25,827 nucleotides of DNA from Candidatus Competibacteraceae bacterium (GTDB lineage Bacteria; Pseudomonadota; Gammaproteobacteria; Competibacterales; Competibacteraceae): assembly GCA_003527885.1 (NCBI GenBank), contig DPWB01000387.1, positions 1-25,827 of the forward strand, in the 5' to 3' direction. Of this stretch, positions 6,484 to 14,987 are shown one piece after another; position 1 is the first letter of the stretch, and each line of letters opens with the position of its first letter. The notes under the pieces were generated by a model. It had not been told where the DNA came from. It ran no database searches and saw only the letters and a list, made by a program, of their open reading frames with translations. A program made the translations under genes and the position numbers.

Positions 6484-9384
6484 TCAGACGAGTTCTTTGT
6501 GCAACACTTCCTGAGCCGCCAGAAATTCCTGTTCGATACCGGCGATCCGCTCCGCCGCATCGTCAGTGTGCTGGTTGCGCGCCTGCGACTCCAGTTCCTT
6601 GCACAGTTCGTGAAGCTTCATGGCGCCGACGTTGGCGCTGCTGGACTTCAAGGTGTGCGCCGCCATGCGTAGCGCGCCGCAATCCGCATCGACGCACGCT
6701 TTCTTCATCTGTTCGATCAGCGGCGGCGTTCCCTTTAGATAAAGTCCCACCAACCGAGCCACCAGATTGGGGGCGCCGTTGCGTTCGAGCGCCCGGATTT
6801 TTTCCAAAACGTCCTGATTGATGCTCGAACCCACAGGCCCAGCCGCTTCAGCGGGCGGCGATCCGACATTAGCCTCTTGGGCTGTGGGGGTGGGAGACTT
6901 GGCTAACGACGCGGGCAACCACCGCTTTAAGATCACGCTCATATCCTCCCGGCTAAAGGGCTTACTCAGATAATCGTCCATGCCGACCTTCAGGCAGCGG
7001 TCGCGATCCCCGCTGATGGCATGGGCGGTCAAGGCCACGACCGCTTGGCGCCGCGCGGGCCGATCCGTCGCCAGCGCCGCGCGGCGTTCGCGCTCGCGAA
7101 TCAGCTCGGTGGCCTGAAAGCCGTCCATCACCGGCATCTGACAATCCATCAACACCAGATCGTAAGATTCCCGGTCCAGCCTGTCCAAGCCTTCTTGGCC
7201 GTTGTTGACGATCGTCACGGCGCAGCCGAACTGCAAGAGCGTGGCGTTGGCGACTTCCTGGTTCACCAGATTATCCTCGACCACCAGAATGCGCGCACCC
7301 GGATATTGCGCCAAATCCGGCCCGCGCTCCGGCTTGATGACGGGGCTGGAAATCGGATCCGCGCCATCGCCCGCCAGCAACTGGCGCAAGCAATCTCGCA
7401 ACGGCGTTTGCAGCACCGGCTTGTTGAGTTGGGCCTCGAACTTCGCCCGCAGCGACTTTTCGTGCAGCGTTTCCTGAAACACCGAGATCGCCAACAGCAC
7501 CAGCAGGGTGTCGCGCAACTGGAGATCCGCCCGGATCGCCAGGGCGAGATCCGGGCCGCTAATTTCCGGCATCTGCTCGTCCAGCAGCGCGATCCGGTAA
7601 GGATCGCCAGCGCTGTAAGCGGCGCGCAATTGCCGCAAAGCGTCTTTGCCGCCGGCGGCGGTATCCGCCCGCAAACCCCACCCCAGCAATTGCTCGCGCA
7701 CGATGCTGGCGCTGGTGGGATTGTCGTCGACGACCAGCAGCCGAACCTGCGGCAGTCCGGCGGTGGTGCCGGGTTCGGCGGGCACGGTTTCCGGTCGCTC
7801 CATCCGCAGCACGAACCCGAAGGCCGAACCTCGCCCCTCAGCGCTGTTGACCGATATTACCCCCCCCATCAATTCCACCAGCTGCTTGGAGATGGTCAGA
7901 CCCAGCCCGGTCCCGCCATACTTGCGCGTCATCGACCCATCGGCTTGATCGAACGCGCTGAAAATACGCTGCTGGTCTGGCATTGGGATGCCGATGCCGG
8001 TATCGCTGACGACGAATTGCACGCAAAGACTTTCCGAGGGCACCTCCAACACCACCAGCCGCAACACGATTTCACCCCGCTCGGTGAATTTGATGGCGTT
8101 ACCCAGCAAATTGCTCAAGATCTGGCGCAGCCGTCCCGGATCGCCCCGCACCCAAAGCGCTTGTGGCGGTATCGCACAAACCAGCTCTAAACCCTTACGC
8201 TGCGCGCTTTCAGCAAAAAGCATTGTCACCTCCTCAACCAGCGCCCGCAGCGAAAACTCCACGCTCTCCAATTCCAGTTTGCCCGCTTCGATTTTGGAAA
8301 AATCCAGAACATCGTTGATGATTCGGAGCAGGTTGGTCCCGGACTGCTTGATGATCTTGGCAAACCATTGCTGCTTGGGACCCAGTTCGGTACTCAACAA
8401 TAAATCGGCCATGCCCAGCACGCCGTTCATGGGGGTGCGGATTTCGTGGCTCATGTTGGCCAGGAACTGGGATTTGGCCTGGCTGACCGCCTCGGCCCGT
8501 TCCTTGGCGTCGCTGAGTTCCTGAATCAAACCGCACAGTTCGGCGTTGGCGAGCGAAAGATCGTGGGTGCGCGCGGCGACGTCTTGTTCCAGGCGGGCGT
8601 TGTAGGTGGCCAACTCCGCGTCGCGCTGCTGGATGTGCGTCAACATGCCGTTGAATCCGTCCACCAGCGCCCCCAACTCATCGGAGGTGGTGCGGGGTAC
8701 CCGCACCGAATAATCCCGGGTATCGGCGATGCCGCTCATGGCGTGGCGCAAGCTCAGGATCGGCGCCGAAATCACCTTTTGAAAGCGCGCCGCCAACAGG
8801 GCCGCCAAAACCAGCGACCCCACCAGCAAGCCGGCGAGAATCCAATAATAGCGTTGCAAGCTTCCGCTCAAATCCCGCAGATCCGAATAAATTTCGACGT
8901 AGCCAAGGAGTTGATTGTCCTGAGTGATAGGCACTTTGACGGCCAGCATTCCAGTCCGCACGCCGAACAAATCACCTTCGTTGCCCACCGCGCGCACGCC
9001 CGACAGGTCTTGTTCTTGCTGGTCCAGGCCTTCGTCCCACCGCCGCAGCCACTTCACCTGGGCATCCGACAGGTGGGATACCCGGTATTCCGCGAGGTTT
9101 TTCTCTTGCGAATCGTCGATGACCGCATAAGAAATATCGGGCTTGGCCCGCAGCACCGCCAGATTTTGTTCGAGCGCTTTGAGATCGTTGAAGAGCAGCG
9201 CGGAAGCGGCGTTGGCGCCGATGACATCGGCCAAGGTGATCAACTGCGCCTGAGCGACCTTGCGTTGGGAAACGGTTTCGTTGACGAGCAGCGCCACCCC
9301 GACCGCCAGCAACACCAGGGCGTTGGTCAGCAGCATGACCACCATCAATTTATTTTTTACCGATAGTTTTTCGAACGCGACCAT
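6484..9384 (-). CDS. Hybrid sensor histidine kinase with CHASE8-like sensor, two receivers and Hpt (BarA-like order)
   Basis: Inner-membrane phosphorelay kinase of 966 residues. TM1 lies about 13-34 and TM2 about 181-199, flanking a roughly 145-residue periplasmic region that resembles CHASE8 ([15 protein letters not shown], then ISYAVIDD). HAMP spans about 200-253, then a coiled coil to about 300. HisKA has phospho-acceptor H313 in [12 protein letters not shown]. The ATPase domain shows the N-box [10 protein letters not shown]1 DTGIGIP and G2 GGTGLGL. Receiver 1 (about 547-670) has DD553-554, D602 and K655. Receiver 2 (about 697-820) has ED, D747 in [12 protein letters not shown] and K808. 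The Hpt domain ends the protein with H910 in AAHTLKSSS. All phosphotransfer residues appear intact. It lies 17 nt downstream of the YfiR-family gene. No separate DNA-binding response regulator is nearby, so its final target is elsewhere. Confidence 0.95.
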   Translation of the reverse strand: MVAFEKLSVKNKLMVVMLLTNALVLLAVGVALLVNETVSQRKVAQAQLITLADVIGANAASALLFNDLKALEQNLAVLRAKPDISYAVIDDSQEKNLAEYRVSHLSDAQVKWLRRWDEGLDQQEQDLSGVRAVGNEGDLFGVRTGMLAVKVPITQDNQLLGYVEIYSDLRDLSGSLQRYYWILAGLLVGSLVLAALLAARFQKVISAPILSLRHAMSGIADTRDYSVRVPRTTSDELGALVDGFNGMLTHIQQRDAELATYNARLEQDVAARTHDLSLANAELCGLIQELSDAKERAEAVSQAKSQFLANMSHEIRTPMNGVLGMADLLLSTELGPKQQWFAKIIKQSGTNLLRIINDVLDFSKIEAGKLELESVEFSLRALVEEVTMLFAESAQRKGLELVCAIPPQALWVRGDPGRLRQILSNLLGNAIKFTERGEIVLRLVVLEVPSESLCVQFVVSDTGIGIPMPDQQRIFSAFDQADGSMTRKYGGTGLGLTISKQLVELMGGVISVNSAEGRGSAFGFVLRMERPETVPAEPGTTAGLPQVRLLVVDDNPTSASIVREQLLGWGLRADTAAGGKDALRQLRAAYSAGDPYRIALLDEQMPEISGPDLALAIRADLQLRDTLLVLLAISVFQETLHEKSLRAKFEAQLNKPVLQTPLRDCLRQLLAGDGADPISSPVIKPERGPDLAQYPGARILVVEDNLVNQEVANATLLQFGCAVTIVNNGQEGLDRLDRESYDLVLMDCQMPVMDGFQATELIRERERRAALATDRPARRQAVVALTAHAISGDRDRCLKVGMDDYLSKPFSREDMSVILKRWLPASLAKSPTPTAQEANVGSPPAEAAGPVGSSINQDVLEKIRALERNGAPNLVARLVGLYLKGTPPLIEQMKKACVDADCGALRMAAHTLKSSSANVGAMKLHELCKELESQARNQHTDDAAERIAGIEQEFLAAQEVLHKELV

Positions 9385-9401
9385 GCGAGTTCTCTACCAC
9401 C

Positions 9402-10037
9402 CTATTCCACGATAGTGGCCAACTTGAGCAGTTGGGAGCTCAGCTTGAGGTTGGCCTGCCGGGCGGCGGCCAGATTGATGTTGAAACGGATGCGCTGTTC
9501 GGCCTCGATCAAGCCGATCATCCCACCTCCCTGAGCGAAGTCGCCACTGTCGCTGACGGTCAGTACCGGCAGGCGCGCCAGTTTGGCCAGCAGAGTCTTG
9601 ATTCGCCCCTGCTCGGCGCGGCCGATAAAGACGATATGGCACTGGTCGAGACCGGTCGCCGCGGGAATGTGGCGCACCGTCACCGGGTGGCTCTCCACCA
9701 TCTTGCCGGAAAGTGTCCCCAGCGCATCACCGAAGGGGTTGTCGCCGGCAATACAAATGGTCAAAGCCGCAGCCGGGTCGGCGAATGCCCCCGCCGGCCA
9801 TTCCACGAACTTGGCGAAATTGTAGAGGTAGGCCGCCTTGACGGCATATTCGTCGAATTCGCCGGCCTGGAGTTCGGCGGCCAGCAACAAACCACCGAGC
9901 AACCATGCGGGCGCTACCGCCAGCCAACGCCACCCGCTCGATGCCCGGCGGGATCGCCCGCTCGCGGCCCGCGAGAGGGTCACAACCCGATAACCGTCGG
10001 ACGAAACGGGGTGCGGCGAGCGTTTCAGAAAGCCCAT
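9402..10037 (-). CDS. YfiR-family (DUF4154) periplasmic protein A
   Basis: 211 residues with a long basic leader, a hydrophobic core (about 37-56) and a likely signal cleavage after LQA (58). The mature part carries the family pattern: EYAVKAAYLYNFAKFVEWP (63-81), ICIAGDNPFG (94-103), CHIVFIG (133-139), VLTVSDSGDFAQGGGMI (158-174) and the closing IRFNINLAAARQANLKLSS. Known members such as Pseudomonas YfiR bind and repress the periplasmic part of a CHASE8 diguanylate cyclase. This one sits directly before a kinase with a CHASE8-like sensor, so I infer that kinase is its partner. The only two cysteines, C95 and C133, could form a disulfide. The ATG overlaps the end of the upstream receptor gene by 13 nt, suggesting translational coupling. 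Confidence 0.88.
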   Translation of the reverse strand: MGFLKRSPHPVSSDGYRVVTLSRAASGRSRRASSGWRWLAVAPAWLLGGLLLAAELQAGEFDEYAVKAAYLYNFAKFVEWPAGAFADPAAALTICIAGDNPFGDALGTLSGKMVESHPVTVRHIPAATGLDQCHIVFIGRAEQGRIKTLLAKLARLPVLTVSDSGDFAQGGGMIGLIEAEQRIRFNINLAAARQANLKLSSQLLKLATIVE

Positions 10038-12070
10038 TTCACTTGGCCGTAAAGGCTGCGCTCCACTTCCACCGGGAACGCGAAAGCTTCCTGCACGAAT
10101 TCCAAGTGGCGATCCTCCAGCAAATTAGCGCCGACCAGAGAGAGTTCGAACTCCTTGCGAGGACGCCAAGCCAGCCGCAGATCCAAGCTCGCATAGGGTT
10201 TGATCTTATTGCTCCCGGTATAAGAGACCCGATTGGTTTCATTGCCGTCGACGTAGCGCAGCCATACGTCGACATCCAGATCGTCTCGCGGATTCCAGGA
10301 TGAAAACAACGAAACCTGCTGGTGATTGCCATCACTATAAATAGGACTTCCAGTATCGTCATTGTTCAGATCGGAGTCCAAGTAGGAATACGCCACGCGC
10401 AAACGCCAGCGGTCGGCCGGCCGCCAGTCCGCCGCCAGTTCGATGCCGCTTTTAGCGCCCGAGCCGGTATTGGTCAGAAAAATCGGCAGCGACAGATGCG
10501 GCGGCGGACTGGCTTCAAACGAAGGCTCCCCAAGATTTCCGACCAGCAAGCGGTCGTAATCATGGTAAAAAAACGTGGCATCGACGGAAAGCCGCTCGGT
10601 CAGTCGAGCGCGATAGCCGATCTCGTAAGCGGTCAGTTCCTCTGGATCGAGCGCCTGATCCCCGCTGCCGAGAGATATCAGCGCGGGCAGATTACCGGTA
10701 AAAGGCGAAGGTGGCGCGACCAACAGATTGATCCGCTCCGCATCCTGCTCGCCACGCGAGAGCGTGCGCACGGCGCGCGAGGCCGCCGCCCACAGCCGGT
10801 GGTCGGGATGCGGCGCCCACAGCGCCCGCGCGCTGGGCTGCCATTCCCAGCCGCTGAGGTTGTTGTGCTCCACCTTGACGCCGCCGGTCAAATACAAGCG
10901 CTCCGGAACCAGTTCGAATTGATCCTGCACGAAGGCGCTGAACAGTTCGGTGGTCAGCCGAGCGGGCCTGACCTTGCTGACGGCCGTATCGGTAAACTGA
11001 TCCCGGTTGTTCCGATAGCCCAGCCCCCACACGATTTCCTGCCGGTCGCCCAGCGGAAAACTGTGCTGAAAATCGAGATCGAAGGTATCCAGATCGGCGA
11101 TATACAACGGATCCTTGCGGTCTTCATACTGGTAGTAAGCCTGCAAACTGATCCTTGAGGTGGCCGAATACTGCCGCTCCCAGCGGGCTTGCAAGCTGCC
11201 GCCGGTCGCATCGACCGAGGCCAGCGAACGGGTCGCGTACGGCGGCGCAAAGCTGGGAAGCACGAAATTCTGCTCGAAATCGGCATCGTGGAGATCGCCT
11301 TGCACGGTGAACGAGTCGGCGGTCGAGGGGGTCCAGTCCAGCCGAAAACCGCCCTTGCCGATGCGCCAGCCATCGCCGGCATCACGCCCGTCCGTCGCGA
11401 CCAGACCATCGCGTTCGGCAAATTGCCCGTATACGCGATACTGCAACCGCTCGCCCAGTGGGCCGCCGTGGCGCACGCCGACGATGGCTCGCTCCTCGGT
11501 GCCAGCGGCCAGCGTCGCCAATCCTCCGAGAGTATCCCCGGCGCGTCGGGTAATGATGTTGATCACGCCGTTGACGGCGTTGGCGCCCCACAAGCTACCA
11601 CCGGGACCCCGGATCACTTCGATGCGCTCGATCTCGTCCAGCGGCGGGCCCTGCACCTCCCAATGCACGCCGGAAAACAGCGGCGTGTAAATGGAGCGCC
11701 CGTCGACCATCACCAGCAATTTGTTGGCGAAGCGGCCGTTGAAGCCGCGGATGGTGACCGACCAGCGGCTGGCGTCGATGCGCGCCGCTTCCACGCCGGG
11801 CGCGAGCCGCAGCGCCTCGGGGATGCTGGTCGCGCCCGAGCGGCGGATATCGTCGGCGCTGATGACGAAAATCGCCGCCGCCGTATCTTGCAGGGATTGT
11901 TCGATCTTGGCGGCCGACACCACTTTGACCTGCATCAGATCTTCGATGCTGAACTGGGTCAAATCCGCCGCGCCAGCTCCCGCGAGTCCGGTCGTCAAGC
12001 TAAGGCCGGCACCCACCACCAGCGCCGGCACTGTACCGGACCGTCTATGCACCCGCTGTTGTCCTTTCAT
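10025..12070 (-). CDS. TonB-dependent outer-membrane receptor A1
   Basis: 681 residues. The signal peptide is about 1-34, then comes the segment DLTQFSIEDLMQVKVVSAAK (36-55), where a TonB box or signalling domain would sit. The plug domain (about 56-175) has TIRGFNGRFANKLLVMVDGR, IERIEVIRGPGG and GANAVNGVINIITRR. A 22-strand-type beta-barrel follows, ending in SLYGQVKWAF with a C-terminal aromatic, as expected for BAM insertion. No STN domain is present, so it is not a FecA-type sigma/anti-sigma transducer. The substrate is unknown. It is a paralogue of the gene upstream (about 80% identity over 140 plug-region residues by hand count), with more divergent barrel loops. GGAGGG 6 nt before the ATG is a strong ribosome-binding site; the gap to the upstream receptor is 37 nt. 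Confidence 0.93.
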   Translation of the reverse strand: MKGQQRVHRRSGTVPALVVGAGLSLTTGLAGAGAADLTQFSIEDLMQVKVVSAAKIEQSLQDTAAAIFVISADDIRRSGATSIPEALRLAPGVEAARIDASRWSVTIRGFNGRFANKLLVMVDGRSIYTPLFSGVHWEVQGPPLDEIERIEVIRGPGGSLWGANAVNGVINIITRRAGDTLGGLATLAAGTEERAIVGVRHGGPLGERLQYRVYGQFAERDGLVATDGRDAGDGWRIGKGGFRLDWTPSTADSFTVQGDLHDADFEQNFVLPSFAPPYATRSLASVDATGGSLQARWERQYSATSRISLQAYYQYEDRKDPLYIADLDTFDLDFQHSFPLGDRQEIVWGLGYRNNRDQFTDTAVSKVRPARLTTELFSAFVQDQFELVPERLYLTGGVKVEHNNLSGWEWQPSARALWAPHPDHRLWAAASRAVRTLSRGEQDAERINLLVAPPSPFTGNLPALISLGSGDQALDPEELTAYEIGYRARLTERLSVDATFFYHDYDRLLVGNLGEPSFEASPPPHLSLPIFLTNTGSGAKSGIELAADWRPADRWRLRVAYSYLDSDLNNDDTGSPIYSDGNHQQVSLFSSWNPRDDLDVDVWLRYVDGNETNRVSYTGSNKIKPYASLDLRLAWRPRKEFELSLVGANLLEDRHLEFVQEAFAFPVEVERSLYGQVKWAF

Positions 12071-12107
12071 CGCGTCCCTCCATTCAAATCAATGTCCTGT
12101 CAGGCCC

Positions 12108-14147
12108 TCAAAACGACCATTTCACCTGCCCGTAGAGGCTGCGTTCGATGGCGGTCGGCACGGCGGATAACGCCTCATGCACGAACTCTAGGCGGCTTTC
12201 ATCCAGCACGTCGGTTGCCACCACCGACAACTCTAAATCCTTGCGGGGCCGCCAGCGGAGGCCTAAGTCCAGGCTGTGCCGCGGATCGATCTTCACCGCC
12301 CCCAAGGCAGAAAAGGTTGCGATCTCGAAACCGTTGACATAGCGCCACCCCATATCCAATTCGAGATTATCTCGCAAGTTCCAAGCCGCTGACACAGCCA
12401 GCTGATCGTGTTTGCCGAGCTGATAAACGGTATCGACGCCCTGGCGCATGTTTGAATAGGAGTGCGAATAAGCCAGCCGCAAGCGCCAGTCTGCGACGGG
12501 GCGCCAGTCGGCGGCCAGCTCAAAGCCGGCGTTAAAGCCTTTTCCCCGATTTTTCAGCTCCAGCGGCACCACCAGATGGGGTGAAGCACCACTTATCTCA
12601 AGAAAGGGTGTTCCCCGGTCAGCGACGATCAGCCGGTCGTAGTCATTGTAGAAAACAGCGGTGTCCAGGGAAAAGCGCTCGCTCAACAACGCGCGATAAC
12701 CTGCCTCGTAGGCGATCAATTCCTCGGATTTAAGGTTGCCAAGACTAAAAGCGGTTAAGAGCGCAGGTAAATTTCCCGTCGACGGCGAGGGAGGCAAGGT
12801 GAACATTTTTATCCGAAGGTCATTCTCTCCCCGCGAAGGGGTACGGACCGCGCGCGATACCGCGCCCCAAACCCGGTGCCGGGGGTGTGGGGTCCACAGC
12901 ATCCGGGCGCTGGGCTGCCATTCCCAACCGGTAAAATCGTTGTGTTCGATTTTGAGGCCCGCGATCAGCCGCAACTGTTCCGGGATCAGCTCAACCTGAT
13001 CCTGAACAAATGCGCCGAACAAATCGGTCGCCGATTTGCCCGGGTCGAAGTGGCTGACCCTGGTGTCGGCAAAGCGATCGGCCGTGCGGCGGTAAACCAG
13101 CCCCCAAACCACTTCCTGCCGGCCGGCTAACGAGAAATCGTGCTGGAAGTCCAGATCGAATATCTCTGAATCCACCACATGAAGCGGGTCCGTCAAGCTC
13201 AAGTACTGATAAGAACCCTGCACGCTGGCCCGCGAAGTCGCGCTGTATCGGTGCTCCCAGCGAGCCCGCACGCTGCCGCCCGAAAGAGTGGCTTGCGCCA
13301 CTGACCGCTCGGCATACGGAGCGACCAGGAGCGGTATCGAAAATTTCTGCTTGAAATTCCCATCATACCAACCCCCGTCGACGACCACCGCGTCTTTGGC
13401 TGTTGGAGCCCAGTCCAGCCGGACTCCCCCTTCGCCGCGACGCCAGTCGTCACCGGCATCGCCACCGTCCACGCCGCTGATTTGGCCATCGTACCGAGTG
13501 AATTGACCGTACGCCCGATAGGCGGCGCCGTCGCCGACCTTGCCACCGTAACGAACCCCGGTGATGGCCCGCGCTTCGTTGCCGGCGGTCAGAGACACCA
13601 ACCCGCCCTGGGTGTGCTGGCTTGTTTTGGTAATGATGTTGATGACGCCGTTCACCGCGTTGGCGCCCCACAGGGCGCCGCCTGGGCCGCGAATGACCTC
13701 GATCCGTTCGATGTCGGGCAAGAACACGTTCTCGGCTTCCCAATAAACGCCGGAAAACTGCGGGTTGTAGATCGAACGGCCGTCGATCATGACCAACAAT
13801 TTGTTGGCGAACCGACCGTTGAACCCACGGATGGTGATGGCCCACCGTCTGGAATCAATGCGGGCCACTTCCACGCCAGGGGCGAGCCGCAGCGCCTCCG
13901 GCACGCTGGTCGCCCCCGAGCGGCGGATGTCGTCGACGGTAATTACGAAAACCGCCCCCGCAGTCTCTTGCAAGGTTTGCTCGGTCTTTGCCGCTGATAC
14001 CACCTTCACTTGCATCAGCTCTTCGATGCCGAACTGTGTTAAATCCGCGGTGGCAGCCCCCACCGAAGCGGCTGTCATGCCCAGGCAAGCCAGCGCGACC
14101 GGCGTCGGACCTCTGCCAAACCGCCCGTACCAAAATGGCCCTTCCAT
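12108..14147 (-). CDS. TonB-dependent outer-membrane receptor A2 (paralogue of A1)
   Basis: 679 residues. A signal sequence ends near residue 33, then DLTQFGIEELMQVKVVSAAK (35-54), matching receptor A1 almost residue for residue. The plug (about 55-172) has TIRGFNGRFANKLLVMIDGR and VIRGPGGALWGANAVNGV. The barrel ends SLYGQVKWSF. It lacks an STN domain and has no recognisable substrate signature. It is the first gene of cassette A (A2, A1, YfiR, kinase), and AAGGGA lies upstream of the ATG. Barrel segments that correspond to extracellular loops differ more from A1 than the plug does, which would fit duplication followed by ligand divergence. It could be a transporter with no signalling role. 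Confidence 0.93.
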   Translation of the reverse strand: MEGPFWYGRFGRGPTPVALACLGMTAASVGAATADLTQFGIEELMQVKVVSAAKTEQTLQETAGAVFVITVDDIRRSGATSVPEALRLAPGVEVARIDSRRWAITIRGFNGRFANKLLVMIDGRSIYNPQFSGVYWEAENVFLPDIERIEVIRGPGGALWGANAVNGVINIITKTSQHTQGGLVSLTAGNEARAITGVRYGGKVGDGAAYRAYGQFTRYDGQISGVDGGDAGDDWRRGEGGVRLDWAPTAKDAVVVDGGWYDGNFKQKFSIPLLVAPYAERSVAQATLSGGSVRARWEHRYSATSRASVQGSYQYLSLTDPLHVVDSEIFDLDFQHDFSLAGRQEVVWGLVYRRTADRFADTRVSHFDPGKSATDLFGAFVQDQVELIPEQLRLIAGLKIEHNDFTGWEWQPSARMLWTPHPRHRVWGAVSRAVRTPSRGENDLRIKMFTLPPSPSTGNLPALLTAFSLGNLKSEELIAYEAGYRALLSERFSLDTAVFYNDYDRLIVADRGTPFLEISGASPHLVVPLELKNRGKGFNAGFELAADWRPVADWRLRLAYSHSYSNMRQGVDTVYQLGKHDQLAVSAAWNLRDNLELDMGWRYVNGFEIATFSALGAVKIDPRHSLDLGLRWRPRKDLELSVVATDVLDESRLEFVHEALSAVPTAIERSLYGQVKWSF

Positions 14148-14165
14148 TTAATTCCCTTATAGATT

Positions 14166-14194
14166 TTTATTGGCGCTCGCAACTCGTCTCTCAA
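14166..14194 (-). promoter_or_regulatory. Possible sigma-70 promoter for cassette A
   Basis: On the minus strand TTGAGA (14194-14189, 5 of 6 to the -35 consensus), a 17-nt spacer, then AATAAA (14171-14166, 4 of 6 to the -10). Initiation would fall some 10-15 nt upstream of the receptor A2 start codon, leaving a short leader that just contains the AAGGGA ribosome-binding site. Confidence 0.4.
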
Positions 14195-14354
14195 AAGGCT
14201 CGTTTGCTTTGCCCGCGAAACATCCCACTTCAGCCCCCTGGATCGGCCGGGACCAGCGATTCATGACCCTTACCGGCAAACACTGGCGCGGCATTCGAGG
14301 CCCAGTCGCGCTGGAGCGGCGGATGGGTTCTGGCATCCCGCCAATTGCCGCTAA

Positions 14355-14370
14355 AGTTCTAAACAGTTCT
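14355..14370. repeat. Direct repeat AGTTCT-N4-AGTTCT in AT-rich leader
   Basis: Two AGTTCT units at a 10-bp period (14355-14360 and 14365-14370), followed by an AT-rich run to about 14405. One-turn spacing in a promoter region resembles a site for a dimeric response regulator, but no known consensus is matched. Confidence 0.45.
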
Positions 14371-14423
14371 TATTAATTTTTATCCGATAAGTATCTCGAA
14401 ATTATGGCAGCTATTCAATACTG

Positions 14424-14441
14424 AGTCCGATTGGCCGGACT
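14424..14441 (-). terminator. Weak hairpin after YfiR-B, possible terminator
   Basis: AGTCCG and CGGACT form a perfect 6-bp stem around a 6-nt loop, about 20 nt beyond the stop of the YfiR-family gene B. Neither strand has a U-tract after the stem, so it is at best a weak or factor-assisted terminator. Confidence 0.25.
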
Positions 14442-14460
14442 GTTGGAGCGACTGTCGGTA

Positions 14461-14985
14461 CTAGCGTATCTCTTGGGCGAGCTTGAGCATTTGGGCGCTT
14501 AGGAACAATCCTGAAGCACGCGCCTGACTGAGGTTAATTTTGAACGTGACACGGTTGGGTTCCACCGCAAACACGATCGTGACGTTTTCCTGAAAAGCAT
14601 CCGGTGAGTCGCTGACCAGCAAAATCGTCCGCGCCGCCAGCGCGCTCACCCACTCCACCAGTTCGCTGCGCTTGGCGGGATGCAGGAACAGGACATGGCA
14701 GGTTTTGGCCGCCTCGGGCGAATCGACCCGCACTACATGGACCGGCGCGCCCTGCACGGTTTTCCCGCGAAGCTTCCGCAAGCCCTCGCCGACCGAATGC
14801 TGGCCCTGGACGCAAAAATCAAACTTGCCGGACGGTGGCTCCGCCCACGTGGTGAACTGGGCGAAACGGTAGATATAAGCGGCTTTCAACTCGGATTCAT
14901 CCGCCGTTTCTGCCCATCCCGCCGTCCCGCCAAAAGCGAGCGGCAGGAAACTCAGCCATGCTAGCAGTAGCCAAAGGCGTGGCAC
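14461..14985 (-). CDS. YfiR-family (DUF4154) periplasmic protein B
   Basis: About 174 residues from a GTG start at 14985, 2 nt beyond the stop of the upstream receptor. A TTG at 14991 overlapping that stop is the alternative, and the frame has no usable ATG near the signal peptide. A hydrophobic signal sequence (about 4-22) ends near GWA. The mature part has ESELKAAYIYRFAQFTTWA (31-49), FDFCVQGQHSVGEGL, TCHVLFLHPAKRSEL, ILLVSDSPDAF and VTFKINLSQARASGLFLSAQ, the same blocks as YfiR-family protein A. Its only cysteines, C58 and C96, are 38 residues apart, exactly as in protein A. It probably represses or gates the diguanylate cyclase encoded two genes upstream, by analogy with Pseudomonas YfiR/YfiN. 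It is the last gene of cassette B. Confidence 0.87.
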   Translation of the reverse strand: MPRLWLLLAWLSFLPLAFGGTAGWAETADESELKAAYIYRFAQFTTWAEPPSGKFDFCVQGQHSVGEGLRKLRGKTVQGAPVHVVRVDSPEAAKTCHVLFLHPAKRSELVEWVSALAARTILLVSDSPDAFQENVTIVFAVEPNRVTFKINLSQARASGLFLSAQMLKLAQEIR

Positions 14986-14987
14986 GG

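Larger units (their letters stand above)
14148..14460. other. 313-nt intergenic region upstream of cassette A
   Basis: This is the largest gap in the window. From right to left it holds a 6-bp-stem hairpin (14424-14441), an AT-rich core with a direct repeat (14355-14370), a central GC-rich stretch without recognisable content, and a sigma-70-like promoter (14166-14194). I looked for c-di-GMP (GEMM) and cobalamin riboswitch cores on the minus strand and found none. Confidence 0.7.

Noticed and set aside
7021..9366. Long plus-strand frames (389 and 306 codons) opposite the hybrid kinase
   Set aside because: His/Gln/Arg-rich shadow translations with no recognisable motif; the kinase frame on the other strand has all catalytic motifs.
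11189..12337. 382-codon plus-strand frame spanning the junction of the two receptors
   Set aside because: It runs antisense across two genuine receptor genes and the gap between them, with no family features.
14197..14214. GGGCAAAGCAAACGAGCC on the minus strand as a c-di-GMP (GEMM) riboswitch core
   Set aside because: It superficially resembles the GGCAAA/GCAAAGCC blocks, but the second block, the P1 stem and the tetraloop-receptor arrangement are missing.
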